Source: an uncultured Actinomycetes bacterium (lineage in GTDB: Bacteria > Actinomycetota > Geothermincolia > Fen-727 > JACVIW01). Taken from it: a DNA stretch of 64,000 bases. The translations under genes were made by a program, and so were the position numbers. The stretch lies in assembly GCA_937127245.1 (NCBI GenBank), contig CAKZLU010000011.1, positions 90,899 to 154,898 on the forward strand, read 5' to 3'. Shown piece by piece: positions 27,294-36,937 of this stretch (within the stretch, counting starts at the first letter, position 1; each line of letters begins with the position of its first letter). The notes below the pieces were generated by a model. It made no database searches. It saw only the letters and a program-made list of their open reading frames with translations, and had not been told where the DNA came from.

Positions 27294-29861
27294 TTAAACT
27301 ACTGTTGATCCGCGGTAAGTGGCTACGCGATTTCCGCCCATCCGCTTAGCCTCGTAGAGGGCCTCGTCCGCTGATCTTACCAGTTCATCAGGAGCGCCTT
27401 TAACCTCACTGACTGATGAGACGCCGACGCTTATTGTAATGGGCGTGTCCTGCAGTTTTTCCTTTCCCGGGAACATGAACTCGCCAACGGCTCTCCTCAG
27501 TTTCTCCGCGACGACAACCCCCTCTGTAAGGTCCGTCTCGGGAAGAAGCACGCAGAATTCATCCCCTCCATATCGAAAAACCTTGTCCACGTCCCTCGTG
27601 TTTTTATCGAGGATTGACGCGATATTACAGAGAATCATATCCCCATGAGGGTGACCGAAAGTATCGTTCCAGAGTTTAAGCCTGTCAACGTCAATCATCA
27701 AAAAGGAAAGCGGCCTCTGATATCGCTTTGCCCTGCTGAACTCATCTTTAAGGGAGGTCTCCAAGCGCCTGACATTAAAGACCCCGGTCAGAGGGTCGGT
27801 TATCGCCAATCTGTTTACCTCTTCGAAGAGTGATGCCCTCTGCAGGGCGATGGCAACCTGATCGGCTATTGCAGTAATGAACTGCAAGTCCTCATCGCGG
27901 AATGCCCATGGTTCAGTGCTCTGAAGATGAAGCAAGCCAAGCGTTTTCTTTTCAGCCCGCAGTGCGACACAGACGCTCGACCCGCTCTTTACTTCTTTCA
28001 AAACCTGGCAAACATTTGTAGCAGTCGAAAGGTCCTGGACGGTGTGTATTCTCTCCCCGTAGGCGACCACGCACTCATTAACCGGAAGGTACGGGGGAAG
28101 AGCGATTTTTTCGAGCAAATACTCCGGGTAACCGAATGAATCCACGTATCTCAGGGTGCCCTCAGTCTCGTCGATTCTATAAATCAGCCCGTATTTGCAA
28201 TCGAACAAATGCCTTGCGGTGTCAAGCGCAAGGGTCATGATAGTCGATAGATTGTTTGTCGAACCAATCGCATTGGTTAGATTCATTAGGCTCGAAAGCT
28301 GAGCTGCATCCGCGGCGATCTTATCGTGAAGTTGAGCGTTAGATATGGCAAGTCCTGCTTCGCTCGCGACTGTCCTGAGCCTTGAGATCTCGTTATCGGT
28401 GAAATATTTTCCCTTTTCGTCGCTCGCGCAGATAACACCCGAAATTCTACCCTCTGCATAGAAGGGAGCCATAGCAACTATTCCTTCGGCCTTTAAGAAT
28501 GGGGGAAGGAACTCTGCCTTCTCCGGCTCTTCGATGACCAGAACATCTTGCTCGAAGACGCCAAAGCTTCTTTCAATCTCGTCTGAGGGAATTTCGTTTC
28601 CTACACTGAACTCCTCCCAGGCAAAACCGCTCGACTCCACCGCGATCGTCGGGGTGAAACATCGGTTTTTCTCGTCCAAAACGAAAAGCGAGCTTCCTCT
28701 AACGCCCGTCCCGTCGATGACCATCTTGCATGCGCTCAGGGCGACATCCGAAACGGTCAGGGAAGAGCCTAATTTCCTCAGAGTCCTGTAAAGACTGTCA
28801 GACTCCGCTCTACGCTGTTTCTCCTCTGAGTACTTCAAGCACTTTTCGAGCGCAGCAGAGGTAAGCCAGACTATCGATCTGCACACTTCTACCGCTTCCC
28901 TTTCGAAATTGGCCAACTGCTTCGGGAATCTTGCAATAAATAGGACAGAAAGTTCGCTGTTTACGTCAGCGGGAAACACCATGAATTCTCCATCCTGTCT
29001 TCTTTGGGTAAGCATCCTCTGCGCTTGGGAGGACTCAAGTCCCTTAAGTTCTCTACTCGAAACAACGCCTTCACCGTCGCGCAAAACACCGAGCGAAAGT
29101 CTTTCATCCAAACTGTCTACCTCCAGGTCATCAGAGCAGATATCCATGCCCTGCTCAACTGGGTAGCACTCCGCCATTTTCGCTTTAGCCGTACGTCTGT
29201 CAACTTTGTAGGCAAGGACATTGGCGCCTTTGAGGATTCTGGCTATTCCCTCGCAGGCAAACCTTAACACCTCCCCAAAATCTAGAGTCGCGCCCATTTT
29301 CGATGCGCACTCGGAAAAAACTCTTATGCTTTCCAGTTCCCTTAGTTCCCTACTTCTGAAATAGACGATCGCGGCAGCTATGAATGCCATAAACATCGTT
29401 CTTAAAAGAGCGTCAGATGTTACCTTGCTCAAAGAAACAGCATTCTCCTCACCGATAACCATAACAGCCGTATAAAGGGCACAAACGATTAGCGTAACCG
29501 GAAGAGCGACAGCGTATCCAAACCGGGTGGCAACTACGACGACCATCAAGATCAGCACCCAGAATAGATCCGGAATATAGGCTCTCCACATGAGAAGAGC
29601 CAGTAGAACAATGGCAACATCAATAAAAGCCATGTAAGCGACAACACGCCCCGCCCCTCTCTCGGACCTTTTTCGGATAAACAGATACAAGAGGGTCATA
29701 ATAAGGCTCGTGCCGTACAGGAGAGAAATCACAGCAATCCGTGCATGGGCGCTTGCGGGACCATTCTCCACGGAAGGAATTAAGATAAACGGGGTCAGGA
29801 TTGCCGAGACTCCCCACTGAAGAATGATAGTGATGTCGTCGCCCTTCAGATTCCTCCTCAA
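27294..29861 (-). CDS. Membrane diguanylate cyclase with three GAF-like domains
   Basis: 855 residues. Six predicted membrane helices in the first 170 residues (MASE-like), then GAF domains at about 185-350, 370-510 and 530-680, and a GGDEF domain at about 695-850. The catalytic motif RYGGDEF is intact, DPLTGVFNVRRLE and MIDVDRLKLWND are present, and RDVD five residues before GGDEF is a product-inhibition I-site. Expected to make c-di-GMP in response to signals sensed by GAF domains. The TTG start at 29861 has the AGGAGG inside the first codons, so the start is uncertain. No EAL domain nearby. Confidence 0.9.
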   Translation of the reverse strand: MRRNLKGDDITIILQWGVSAILTPFILIPSVENGPASAHARIAVISLLYGTSLIMTLLYLFIRKRSERGAGRVVAYMAFIDVAIVLLALLMWRAYIPDLFWVLILMVVVVATRFGYAVALPVTLIVCALYTAVMVIGEENAVSLSKVTSDALLRTMFMAFIAAAIVYFRSRELRELESIRVFSECASKMGATLDFGEVLRFACEGIARILKGANVLAYKVDRRTAKAKMAECYPVEQGMDICSDDLEVDSLDERLSLGVLRDGEGVVSSRELKGLESSQAQRMLTQRRQDGEFMVFPADVNSELSVLFIARFPKQLANFEREAVEVCRSIVWLTSAALEKCLKYSEEKQRRAESDSLYRTLRKLGSSLTVSDVALSACKMVIDGTGVRGSSLFVLDEKNRCFTPTIAVESSGFAWEEFSVGNEIPSDEIERSFGVFEQDVLVIEEPEKAEFLPPFLKAEGIVAMAPFYAEGRISGVICASDEKGKYFTDNEISRLRTVASEAGLAISNAQLHDKIAADAAQLSSLMNLTNAIGSTNNLSTIMTLALDTARHLFDCKYGLIYRIDETEGTLRYVDSFGYPEYLLEKIALPPYLPVNECVVAYGERIHTVQDLSTATNVCQVLKEVKSGSSVCVALRAEKKTLGLLHLQSTEPWAFRDEDLQFITAIADQVAIALQRASLFEEVNRLAITDPLTGVFNVRRLETSLKDEFSRAKRYQRPLSFLMIDVDRLKLWNDTFGHPHGDMILCNIASILDKNTRDVDKVFRYGGDEFCVLLPETDLTEGVVVAEKLRRAVGEFMFPGKEKLQDTPITISVGVSSVSEVKGAPDELVRSADEALYEAKRMGGNRVATYRGSTVV

Positions 29862-29896
29862 GGTATGATCCCCAACCTTTACGAAAGAAGTCGCTT

Positions 29897-30772
29897 CTAA
29901 GGAACGACTTTCCCAAGAGGTATCTCGAGTATTCCGGCAGCGCCCTTTTCTTTCAACCGAGGAATCAGGTCAGATAAAAGCGACTCGTCAACAACAGTCT
30001 CAACAGCAAACCCGCCATCGGCAAGGGGGCTGACCGTTGGGGACCTCATAGCAGGAAGCATTTGAAGAACCGCATCCTTGTTTTCAGCGCTCACGTTCAG
30101 CTTGAGAAGAACCTTTCCCCTTGCCTCTAACGCTGACATGAGAAGCATCTTTATTTCCTCCATGCATTTTCTTAAATCCTCGTCGGTGTAGCTGTTTCTG
30201 TTCGCAACGAGAATTGTGGTTGTGTAGAAGACGTCGTCTATTATTTCCAGCCCGTGTTGTCTCAACGTGGTACCCGTCTCGGTTATTTCGACAATAGCGT
30301 CAACAATATTGGGAACTTTCGCCTCAGTGGCGCCAGCCGAAGGAATGACTTTAATCGATAGCCCCTTCTTCTCGAAATACCTCCTGGCTATATTTGGGTA
30401 TTCGGTTGCGACTCTCGTACCTGGAGGAAGGTCCTCCGGCTTCCTGATGCCGGAATCTCCTCTAACGGCAAGGACAATTCGGAGTTTTCTGGTTTTACCG
30501 GTCTTGGCGTAAGGGAATTCCGCAAGAATCTCAACGTCCGCGCTTGTTTCTTCTACCCAGTCAAGACCGGTGATGCCAAGATCGAAGATGCCTTCCTCTA
30601 CGTACTTGCCTATCTCTTGAGGTCTCAGTATTGCTACTTGCGAAATCCTCTCGTCATCAATCCGGGCATTATATTCCCTATCGCCGCTCCTCCTCACGGG
30701 AAGACCGGCATCTTTTAATAGCGCAAGCGTTTGCTCCTCAAGGCTTCCTTTTGGAATAACGAATTTAAGCAA
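29897..30772 (-). CDS. hisG: ATP phosphoribosyltransferase, long form
   Basis: First enzyme of histidine synthesis. 291 residues, so the long HisG form with a C-terminal regulatory ACT-like domain (about 215-291) that binds histidine. Motifs: FVIPKGSLEEQTL, GIFDLGITGLDWV, RVATEYPNIARRYF and DAIVEITETGTTLRQHGL. TTG start at 30770-30772 with GGAGG 6 nt upstream. It stands alone; other his genes are not in the window. Confidence 0.95.
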   Translation of the reverse strand: MLKFVIPKGSLEEQTLALLKDAGLPVRRSGDREYNARIDDERISQVAILRPQEIGKYVEEGIFDLGITGLDWVEETSADVEILAEFPYAKTGKTRKLRIVLAVRGDSGIRKPEDLPPGTRVATEYPNIARRYFEKKGLSIKVIPSAGATEAKVPNIVDAIVEITETGTTLRQHGLEIIDDVFYTTTILVANRNSYTDEDLRKCMEEIKMLLMSALEARGKVLLKLNVSAENKDAVLQMLPAMRSPTVSPLADGGFAVETVVDESLLSDLIPRLKEKGAAGILEIPLGKVVP

Positions 30773-31148
30773 GACACACCTCCGTTGTTATTTGTAAGTA
30801 TACCAGTACAAAAACCGGATTATCAGCAGTGCGCTGATTTACATAACGGAACGACCGAAAAATGCAGTGCACCGGCTGGAATTGCTAGGCTCCGCGTTGT
30901 GCTCACTCGAAAAAGAAAAAGATTCTTCTTCTCAATTGTGGATGTCACCGCAAAAACGGATATTGACCTCAGGAGCGCGACAATCCATAAGGTTCAATAA
31001 ACAGGAGACTGCCGAACCCTGAGACAAAACCGACACGAAATTCAAATGTTGAATTGGATAGCCGTCTCACCGAGGCGTCCCAGTTTTTAGCCGACGGTAA
31101 TTCTAAAGGTCTCGCTTCAATAATGCATCCAGACCACACTGGATTTTC
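30773..31148. other. Gap upstream of hisG
   Basis: 376 nt. Should contain the hisG promoter. No T-box core or his leader peptide was recognised. A frame at 30731-31000 plus looks random. Confidence 0.4.
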
Positions 31149-31568
31149 TTACGTCAATTCGACCTGTGCCGATCCCCTCGTGAGAACCTGAACACCGTCC
31201 TGGTTTTCCGCTCCCACGTCGAGCACTATGATTTTTTTACCCTCTTCCTCTTTCTTCTCTACCACTCTGCCCCAAAACGTGATGGTATCGCCTGGTCTTG
31301 CGGGAGCAGCGAAGCGAACGGCGAGGCGCTTGAGCGCGCCCGGGTCTTCCACCCAGTCCGTAATGGTCTTGGAAAGCCTTGCCATACTCGAAAGACCATG
31401 CGCTATCGTTCCACCGAGCCCAACCTTTTCGCCAAACTCCTTGTCAACATGGATGAGGTTGAAATCACCGCTTGCCCCCGCGTAAATCCAGAGCATCATT
31501 TGATTTAGCTCAACGGAGTAACGGGGAATTTCATCTCCCACTTTTATATCTTCAAAAGAAATGCCCAT
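31149..31568 (-). CDS. MaoC-like hot-dog dehydratase subunit
   Basis: 139 residues, single hot-dog domain. The hydratase motif is YAGASGDFNLIHVDKEFG with catalytic Asp and His, followed by GGTIAHGLSSMA. It starts 1 nt from the preceding FAS1-like subunit, so the two probably form a heterodimer like mycobacterial HadA-HadB, acting on 3-hydroxyacyl-thioesters or a related enoyl substrate. The PaaK-like ligase upstream suggests an acyl-CoA pathway. Confidence 0.88.
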   Translation of the reverse strand: MGISFEDIKVGDEIPRYSVELNQMMLWIYAGASGDFNLIHVDKEFGEKVGLGGTIAHGLSSMARLSKTITDWVEDPGALKRLAVRFAAPARPGDTITFWGRVVEKKEEEGKKIIVLDVGAENQDGVQVLTRGSAQVELT

Positions 31569-31569
31569 A

Positions 31570-32019
31570 TCAGTTACCCCCTCTTATGACGAAAGTGGCC
31601 CGTCCAACAGTAACCAGCTCGCCATCCTGGTTAAAGGAATTCGCCTCATAAACGACAAAGTCGTTATTTCCTTTTTGGTAAATATCCACAATCTTCCCCC
31701 TCGTCGTTATTACATCACCAGGCTTGACCGGTTTGTGGAATTCGAATTCCTGCTCGCCGTGAACGAGCATCGCCATGTTCAGTTTCAACTCCGGGTCCAT
31801 GAACATCATGGCGCAACCCATGAGGTTATATACAGAAGCAAAACACGGTGGGGCTATGTTGTCCCCGTAGTGGCTATTACGTCCGAATTCCTTGTCGTGA
31901 TAATAAGGGTTCATGTCCTCTACCGCCCGCGCGTACTCGCGCATCTTTTCCCTCCCGATTTCGTATTCAGTTGGAGGGTATTCCTTTCCAATAAAACTTG
32001 GATCTAACACGCGCCTCAC
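31570..32019 (-). CDS. FAS1-like/MaoC N-terminal hot-dog subunit
   Basis: 149 residues of the HadA/FAS1-like dehydratase type. The segments YARAVEDMNPYYHD, GDNIAPPCFASV and VHGEQEFEFHKPVKPGDVIT are characteristic. The partner MaoC gene follows 1 nt downstream. GTG 32017-32019 is chosen (GGAGG at 6 nt); GTG 32010 and GTG 32043 are other options. The hydratase Asp-His dyad is expected in the partner, this subunit being structural or substrate-binding. Confidence 0.83.
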   Translation of the reverse strand: MRRVLDPSFIGKEYPPTEYEIGREKMREYARAVEDMNPYYHDKEFGRNSHYGDNIAPPCFASVYNLMGCAMMFMDPELKLNMAMLVHGEQEFEFHKPVKPGDVITTRGKIVDIYQKGNNDFVVYEANSFNQDGELVTVGRATFVIRGGN

Positions 32020-32100
32020 TCCTTTCCTTCCTCCAAATCTCACAATTCTTAAGAAAGCGTTTAACTTACTGTTACACTGAAAAGATGGATTCTAAAAACC

Positions 32101-33537
32101 TTACGAAGGTCTCAAGTCCCTGATTCTTTTAGCTCCTTCCCTTCCGCTTTCAAGCATGTTAGATAACTCCTCATAGGAGGTAACGATTACTGAGTCCACC
32201 ATAATGTCGAGCGAATCTTTGACCTCTTCGACAATCCTCTTTTCAAGACCCTCTGTCTGCCCTATATACGTGGGGCAGACATAGATAAATACTTGATCTA
32301 TGTCATCCGGGTCGTCGTTTCTCTTCCTTATCTCCACCAACCAGTCAAGGACGTCAATATTGTTGCTTAAAATTGGGGTGAAGCTATTCAGGTCAATGAG
32401 ATTCCCTTTGACTTTGGAAAGCTCAAACTCTTTCTTTCTGCGCATTCTCCTTATGTCCGAGCCTATTCTGGGCATTTTTCGCCCGCAGTTGGAACAGTGC
32501 TCGAAAGTGATCCCCCCCTGCACAATATCCCCAGTTCTGTACCTTAGGACAACCGAACCACGAGCATCAAGATTGGTGACCACAAGTTCGCCGGTCTCGC
32601 CCTCACCAAGCACCTGACCGGTCTTTGGGTCTATTATCTCAACAACCTCCATGTCCGGGTATATATGATAACCACCGCTCTCATCAAAACCGCAGTCAGC
32701 CCAGGAGTATTTCAATTCCGTGCATCCGTAAGCGGCACACACAACGGGATTGACCGAGCCCATCTCTTCAAGGAGGTAGGAAACCTTTTCTCTTGCCCCT
32801 TTTGTCACCCTGTCACCACCCATTACCACAATCCTTAAGCTCGAAAGGTCCCTTCCTTCCGAAGCGGCATGGCGGAAAAGGTCGTAAGTATATCCGGGCA
32901 AACCCATGAAAATCTTGGGTTTCATCCTCTCCGCCACATTAAGCACGAGTTCCCTGCTCATGGTGGTTCCACCGCCAGTACTCACGACGGTCATCGGAGC
33001 GCCGAACCCAATGGTCAGTGCCACCCAGTAGGCAAGATGTGTATATCCCGGGAAATTGTTTACCGCTATTAACCCTTCCTCAGCGCCATCCTCAAGAGTC
33101 GTGCAGACAACAGAGGCAAGTCTTCTTCCCGCTTCAAAAAGCCTGTTAAGGTCATAAAGGGTGAAAAAGAACGGGGTCGGCTCGGCGGTTCTCCCTGTTG
33201 TGAACATGGTGATGACAGGCTCGTACTCCTCTTTTATTGACTGAACCTCTCTTATGGCGTCAGGCGGTTTATCGTACTTGTGGCGTCGGAAATAAGGTTC
33301 TTTGATTGCGGTGTCCTCATCCAAAATTTCGGGTCGGAGCACAAAATTCTCTGGCGCGTAAGGGTCCTTTTCCGAGGGCGCGATGTCCTCCTTGTAGGTG
33401 AAAGGAATCCTCTGGAGGTCCGAAACGCCACGTATTGATTCAGGGTCTATCTTATTCTCACGAAAGACACGCCTGTAGTACGGGTGAAACGGAAAAACCT
33501 TCTCCCGTATGAATTTCCTCAGGATGTTCTCCTGCAT
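32101..33537 (-). CDS. Phenylacetate-CoA ligase-like AMP-forming enzyme
   Basis: 478 residues of the PaaK-like adenylate-forming family. Visible: FTTGRTAEPTPFFFT (phosphate loop position), VVMGGDRVTKGAREKV, AAYGCTELKYSW, TNLDARGSVVLRYRTGD and a Cys pair CSNCGRKMPRIG. The family makes acyl- or aryl-CoA via an acyl-adenylate. The loop lacks the usual Ser/Gly-rich run, so substrate and even activity are open. Same strand as, and 82 nt before, the two hot-dog genes. A 7-bp hairpin lies in its leader. Confidence 0.82.
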   Translation of the reverse strand: MQENILRKFIREKVFPFHPYYRRVFRENKIDPESIRGVSDLQRIPFTYKEDIAPSEKDPYAPENFVLRPEILDEDTAIKEPYFRRHKYDKPPDAIREVQSIKEEYEPVITMFTTGRTAEPTPFFFTLYDLNRLFEAGRRLASVVCTTLEDGAEEGLIAVNNFPGYTHLAYWVALTIGFGAPMTVVSTGGGTTMSRELVLNVAERMKPKIFMGLPGYTYDLFRHAASEGRDLSSLRIVVMGGDRVTKGAREKVSYLLEEMGSVNPVVCAAYGCTELKYSWADCGFDESGGYHIYPDMEVVEIIDPKTGQVLGEGETGELVVTNLDARGSVVLRYRTGDIVQGGITFEHCSNCGRKMPRIGSDIRRMRRKKEFELSKVKGNLIDLNSFTPILSNNIDVLDWLVEIRKRNDDPDDIDQVFIYVCPTYIGQTEGLEKRIVEEVKDSLDIMVDSVIVTSYEELSNMLESGREGAKRIRDLRPS

Positions 33538-33569
33538 TATTTTGAATTCTCCCTGCGTGGATGAATCCC

Positions 33570-33588
33570 ATCCGGTCTTACACCGGAT
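33570..33588 (-). repeat. Inverted repeat in the leader of the PaaK-like gene
   Basis: ATCCGGT (33570-33576) and ACCGGAT (33582-33588) pair perfectly around a 5-nt loop, 33 nt before the start codon. No T-run follows, so it is more likely an operator or leader hairpin than a terminator. Confidence 0.4.
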
Positions 33589-33823
33589 CTCCCATCGCCG
33601 TTTAGCCAGATACGTAGCGCCCTCCTTTTAAAGTAAGAATCCGCGCTTGCTGCATCCCGCTTCACGTCCAAAGCGTATTCGAGAACTTTTTGAGGCTGGT
33701 AGAACCTCTGATATTAACGAAACCGGGAATATTTTTAGACAACGGTGAATAGAATTATATGCATATAACTGCCAATGAAGAACTCGATCACACATGACGC
33801 TAAAAAGCCCTGGGGACTTATTC

Positions 33824-34330
33824 TCATTCAGCCCAGCGACGCTCTCTCGCCTTTGATGTAACATCGACAATTCGCGGCTTGAGTGCGTCAGCGACCTCTA
33901 TGAATCCTATGGTATTCTTGTCCGTGAAAACCCTGTCAGTCGGACTGCCAGGATTGAAAAGCAAGACGCCATCCCTTTCCTCTATATGCACATCATGCGT
34001 GTGACCGAAGACCACTAAGTGAACGTCCTCAAATTCCTTGAGCACACGGGGTACCATCCCGAGGGGCGGTCCGTAGCCATGTATCAGCCCTATTCTAAAT
34101 CCGCAGACTTCTACCACAGTCTTCGAAGGCAGATTCTCGATGACATCCGCATAGTCCATATTACCTTGAACGGCAACCGTTTCAGCTATGCGCGAAAGTT
34201 CCTTAACCACAGACATTTCGAGTATGTCCCCAGCATGCAGTATGAGGTCCACGCCTGTGAGTTCCTCCACCAAGAATTCAGGGAGGCTCTTTCCCGAAAT
34301 ATGCGTATCCGATATTACCCCTATAAGCAT
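33824..34330 (-). CDS. YfcE/MJ0936-family phosphodiesterase
   Basis: 168-residue calcineurin-like metallophosphoesterase. Metal motifs in order: GVISDTHI, HAGDI, VQGNMD, and GHTHDVHI, plus NPGSPTDRV. Relatives hydrolyse small phosphodiesters. ATG 34328-34330 has GGGAG at 6 nt. The extra 8 codons to 34354 are unlikely. It is located between the PaaK-like gene and the sensor kinase-like gene, same strand. Confidence 0.9.
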   Translation of the reverse strand: MLIGVISDTHISGKSLPEFLVEELTGVDLILHAGDILEMSVVKELSRIAETVAVQGNMDYADVIENLPSKTVVEVCGFRIGLIHGYGPPLGMVPRVLKEFEDVHLVVFGHTHDVHIEERDGVLLFNPGSPTDRVFTDKNTIGFIEVADALKPRIVDVTSKARERRWAE

Positions 34331-34406
34331 TTCACGCTCCCTGTCATTATCCACAAGAGAATAGCGGCGGCACGCTTTCTGACATCAATCTAATAGCGTT
34401 AACATC

Positions 34407-36323
34407 TCATGAAAAAACGGTATCAAGATTCTCTCCCCGCTTTCCCACGGGTATGTCGAGGTAAAAAAGAGTTCCCTTTTCCATTTCCTGAAAACCTATC
34501 CCGCCCCCCATATTTCTCATTATGCTTCTGGCAATCGACAGACCGAGCCCCGCGCGTCCTTCTTTGGTGCTGAAGAAAGGTATGAAGGCAAGGCGTCGAG
34601 CCTGCTCATCCATCCCTGATCCAGTATCACGTATTTCAAGCCTCAATGCGTTATCTTTTCCATTACCGGTCCTTATGGTAACAACCCCGTCTCCTTCCAG
34701 GGATGCGCTCATGGCATTTTCCAAAACTTGCTCGATCGCTATGCGCACCATTCTTTCATTTCCGAAAACTCGCACTTCAGGTTCGATGAGGATATTTACG
34801 GTAACGCCGTTGAAACCCCATTTTTTCTTCACGTTTTGAACAGCTTCTTCAACCACTTCGCTTAACTCGAACTCCGCTTTGGTTTCCCACTCCCTTTCCG
34901 ATACGCACTCAAGATATTCCTCAAACCGCCGCATAAGGGACCTGAAAGTCTCCGAACCGGCGTTGAGTATTTGAATCATGTCTTCCTTTGAGCGACTCCA
35001 AGAGCCCTCATCCATATTCTTCACTCTGTCCAAGACACGGGCAAGAGGTTCCATGTAGAGCATTTCAATCCTCGCGCAGAGCGCTCTCAGAAGCAGACGG
35101 GTTTCCGAAGTGTCTTCCTCGGGTTGCTGCGCCGCCCTTTTTTCGCCGACAAACACACAAGCAGCACCCAAAATCCTGGAATTGTCTCTCACAGCATAAG
35201 CCCTGTACTCGAGATTAGCCAGAGAATTATCTTTCCGGCGGATAACAGCCTCACCCTCAATAACCTCCTGCGGATTCTTCATTACCTGAAGCATACTTCG
35301 TTCCAGCGGGGCAAGCGGATTGGCATCAAGTGATGAATTATCGTTCAGCAACATTTGATGCTTTTCCTCGAATTTATATCCCGTTAGTTCTTGAGCCATC
35401 CTGTTAAAAATGGTTATCCTTCCATCCGAATCGCAGGTGATTATTCCCGCGACCATCTGTTCGAGAACCGACTCGGTGAATCCCCTTTGTTTAGCGGCCA
35501 CGTCAAGACTGCGCCTTGCAATCCTGTATAGCTCAGCGTTTGCTATCGGCAGCCCGGCAAGCTCGGCAAAACCCTGGATTATGCGCTTTTCCTCAGGTGT
35601 GTATGAATGCGGCTTATCGTTGGCGGTGACAAGGACGCCGAGAAACTTATCCCTCTCCACGATTGGAACGATAATCATCGAGCCGGGCTCGAAAGCGCCA
35701 AAGAAGACATTGTCTCTACGGTCCACAACGGACATGTCATCAATACATATAGTCTCCCTGTGGGCTGCAGCTTCCCCTACCAGTCCCTTGCTGAACGGTA
35801 ATTCTCTAAAAACCATTTTCGACTCTTCCACTCCGCGAGCAAGCGCCAGTCTCAGCGCATTTGTGTTCTTGTCATAAAGGTAAACGGCCCCGGCAACCGC
35901 CCTCGTCGCCGAAAATACAAAGCCCAGAAGATCACTGAGTATTTCGCCGAGCTCAAGACTCGAGCCTATCTCTTTGCCCGCCTCAAGGAGAAGTTTAAGC
36001 CTCCTGTTAACCTCTTCAATGACCCTAAGCTGCCTCTGAATCCGTCTGGAGTGCGCACGCTCGAGAAAAACGAGATACAGCACGAGGGAAACTATCATTA
36101 CACCGAGACCGAGTCTCAAAATCCAGAAGAGAGCTTCCTCGTGAAGACGTTCTCTCACTATGCTGAGGTTAATCACACCAAGTAAAATGATTGCGCTCAG
36201 GATGAAAATAATCACAAGGAAAATGGTGATAGGTCTCACTTTTTGCGCACTTTTTTCCTGAGAGACCTCTGGCGTTTCTTTAAGCTCAGGGGAATATCTC
36301 TTCACCTTACGAAAACCCCTCAC
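34407..36323 (-). CDS. Histidine-kinase-like sensor (TM-GAF-PAS-HATPase) lacking the phospho-His
   Basis: 638 residues: two membrane helices (about 33-55 and 67-88), a GAF domain (about 118-270), a PAS domain (about 280-400), a helical region (about 410-485) and a HATPase domain (about 500-630). The ATP site is intact: N box EQVLENAMSAS, G1 EIRDTGSGMDEQ, G2 GRAGLGLSIARS. In the dimerisation region, where SHELRTPL is expected, the sequence is MLYMEPLARV, and there is no histidine anywhere between the PAS and HATPase domains. No response regulator is adjacent. GTG start; ribosome site weak. Confidence 0.85.
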   Translation of the reverse strand: MRGFRKVKRYSPELKETPEVSQEKSAQKVRPITIFLVIIFILSAIILLGVINLSIVRERLHEEALFWILRLGLGVMIVSLVLYLVFLERAHSRRIQRQLRVIEEVNRRLKLLLEAGKEIGSSLELGEILSDLLGFVFSATRAVAGAVYLYDKNTNALRLALARGVEESKMVFRELPFSKGLVGEAAAHRETICIDDMSVVDRRDNVFFGAFEPGSMIIVPIVERDKFLGVLVTANDKPHSYTPEEKRIIQGFAELAGLPIANAELYRIARRSLDVAAKQRGFTESVLEQMVAGIITCDSDGRITIFNRMAQELTGYKFEEKHQMLLNDNSSLDANPLAPLERSMLQVMKNPQEVIEGEAVIRRKDNSLANLEYRAYAVRDNSRILGAACVFVGEKRAAQQPEEDTSETRLLLRALCARIEMLYMEPLARVLDRVKNMDEGSWSRSKEDMIQILNAGSETFRSLMRRFEEYLECVSEREWETKAEFELSEVVEEAVQNVKKKWGFNGVTVNILIEPEVRVFGNERMVRIAIEQVLENAMSASLEGDGVVTIRTGNGKDNALRLEIRDTGSGMDEQARRLAFIPFFSTKEGRAGLGLSIARSIMRNMGGGIGFQEMEKGTLFYLDIPVGKRGENLDTVFS

Positions 36324-36565
36324 CTGGACTCAAATCCTGATCCCGCAAAATTCGCGTCCACCGCATTTGCATTCACAGATCAGGCAATTCCGCACCCGTC
36401 CACCGTAACGAGATGATATCTGAATTTTATCAATCGGCACCGACATTTATTCTTTCAAAACAAGGTTTCTTCTTCAAGAAATCACGAGTTGATGAGTCAA
36501 TCCCAGCAGCAAGGCTAAAGCTTTACCTAACATGCGCATTCAGCTTTCAGGTCCCAAAAGCGCAG
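36324..36565. other. Gap between GYD gene and sensor gene
   Basis: Together with the hairpin that follows this makes a gap of about 330 nt. It should hold the promoter of the sensor gene. Nothing else recognised. Confidence 0.4.
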
Positions 36566-36589
36566 GAAGCGCGCATACACGCGCGCTTC
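36566..36589 (-). terminator. Perfect 9-bp hairpin after the GYD gene
   Basis: GAAGCGCGC (36566-36574) pairs with GCGCGCTTC (36581-36589) around a 6-nt loop. On the minus strand it lies 63 nt after the GYD stop and a short T-run (CTTTT) follows a few bases later. A weak intrinsic terminator is the best reading. Confidence 0.45.
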
Positions 36590-36652
36590 TTAATAGGCGA
36601 GATAGCCGCCATAAAACGGAACATTGGGCAAAAATTTTATCAAATCTCCCAA

Positions 36653-36937
36653 TTATTTGAGCCTTGCGATAAATTCGTCCACCGATATGGCAGCAAGCGT
36701 CTTAATCCTGACCGACCCCCGGGAGCCGAGTTCGACAGAAATGCGTGCTATGGTCTCAACATCAGGAGCCTCCAAGATGTTCACGAAATCGTATTCCCCC
36801 AGCACGGCATACTGATCAAGAACCTTGCCTCCGAGCGCTTCCACATCCTTGTTGACCTCTTTGATCCTTTCGGGATTCTTCTTAATTGTGGCGGCGCCCT
36901 CATCCGTGAGACTGCTTAACATTATGAACTTCGGCAT
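36653..36937 (-). CDS. GYD-domain protein
   Basis: 94-residue alpha/beta protein. MPKFIMLSSLTDEGAATIKK, the mid motif VLGEYDFVNILEAPD and VRIKTLAAISVDEF match the GYD family (named for the Gly-Tyr-Asp here seen as GEYD), of unknown function and related in fold to dimeric alpha/beta barrels. ATG start. Single gene unit with a hairpin downstream. Confidence 0.85.
   Translation of the reverse strand: MPKFIMLSSLTDEGAATIKKNPERIKEVNKDVEALGGKVLDQYAVLGEYDFVNILEAPDVETIARISVELGSRGSVRIKTLAAISVDEFIARLK

Noticed and set aside
30731..31000. 89-residue plus frame upstream of hisG
   Set aside because: Antisense to the hisG start with no ribosome site or motif.
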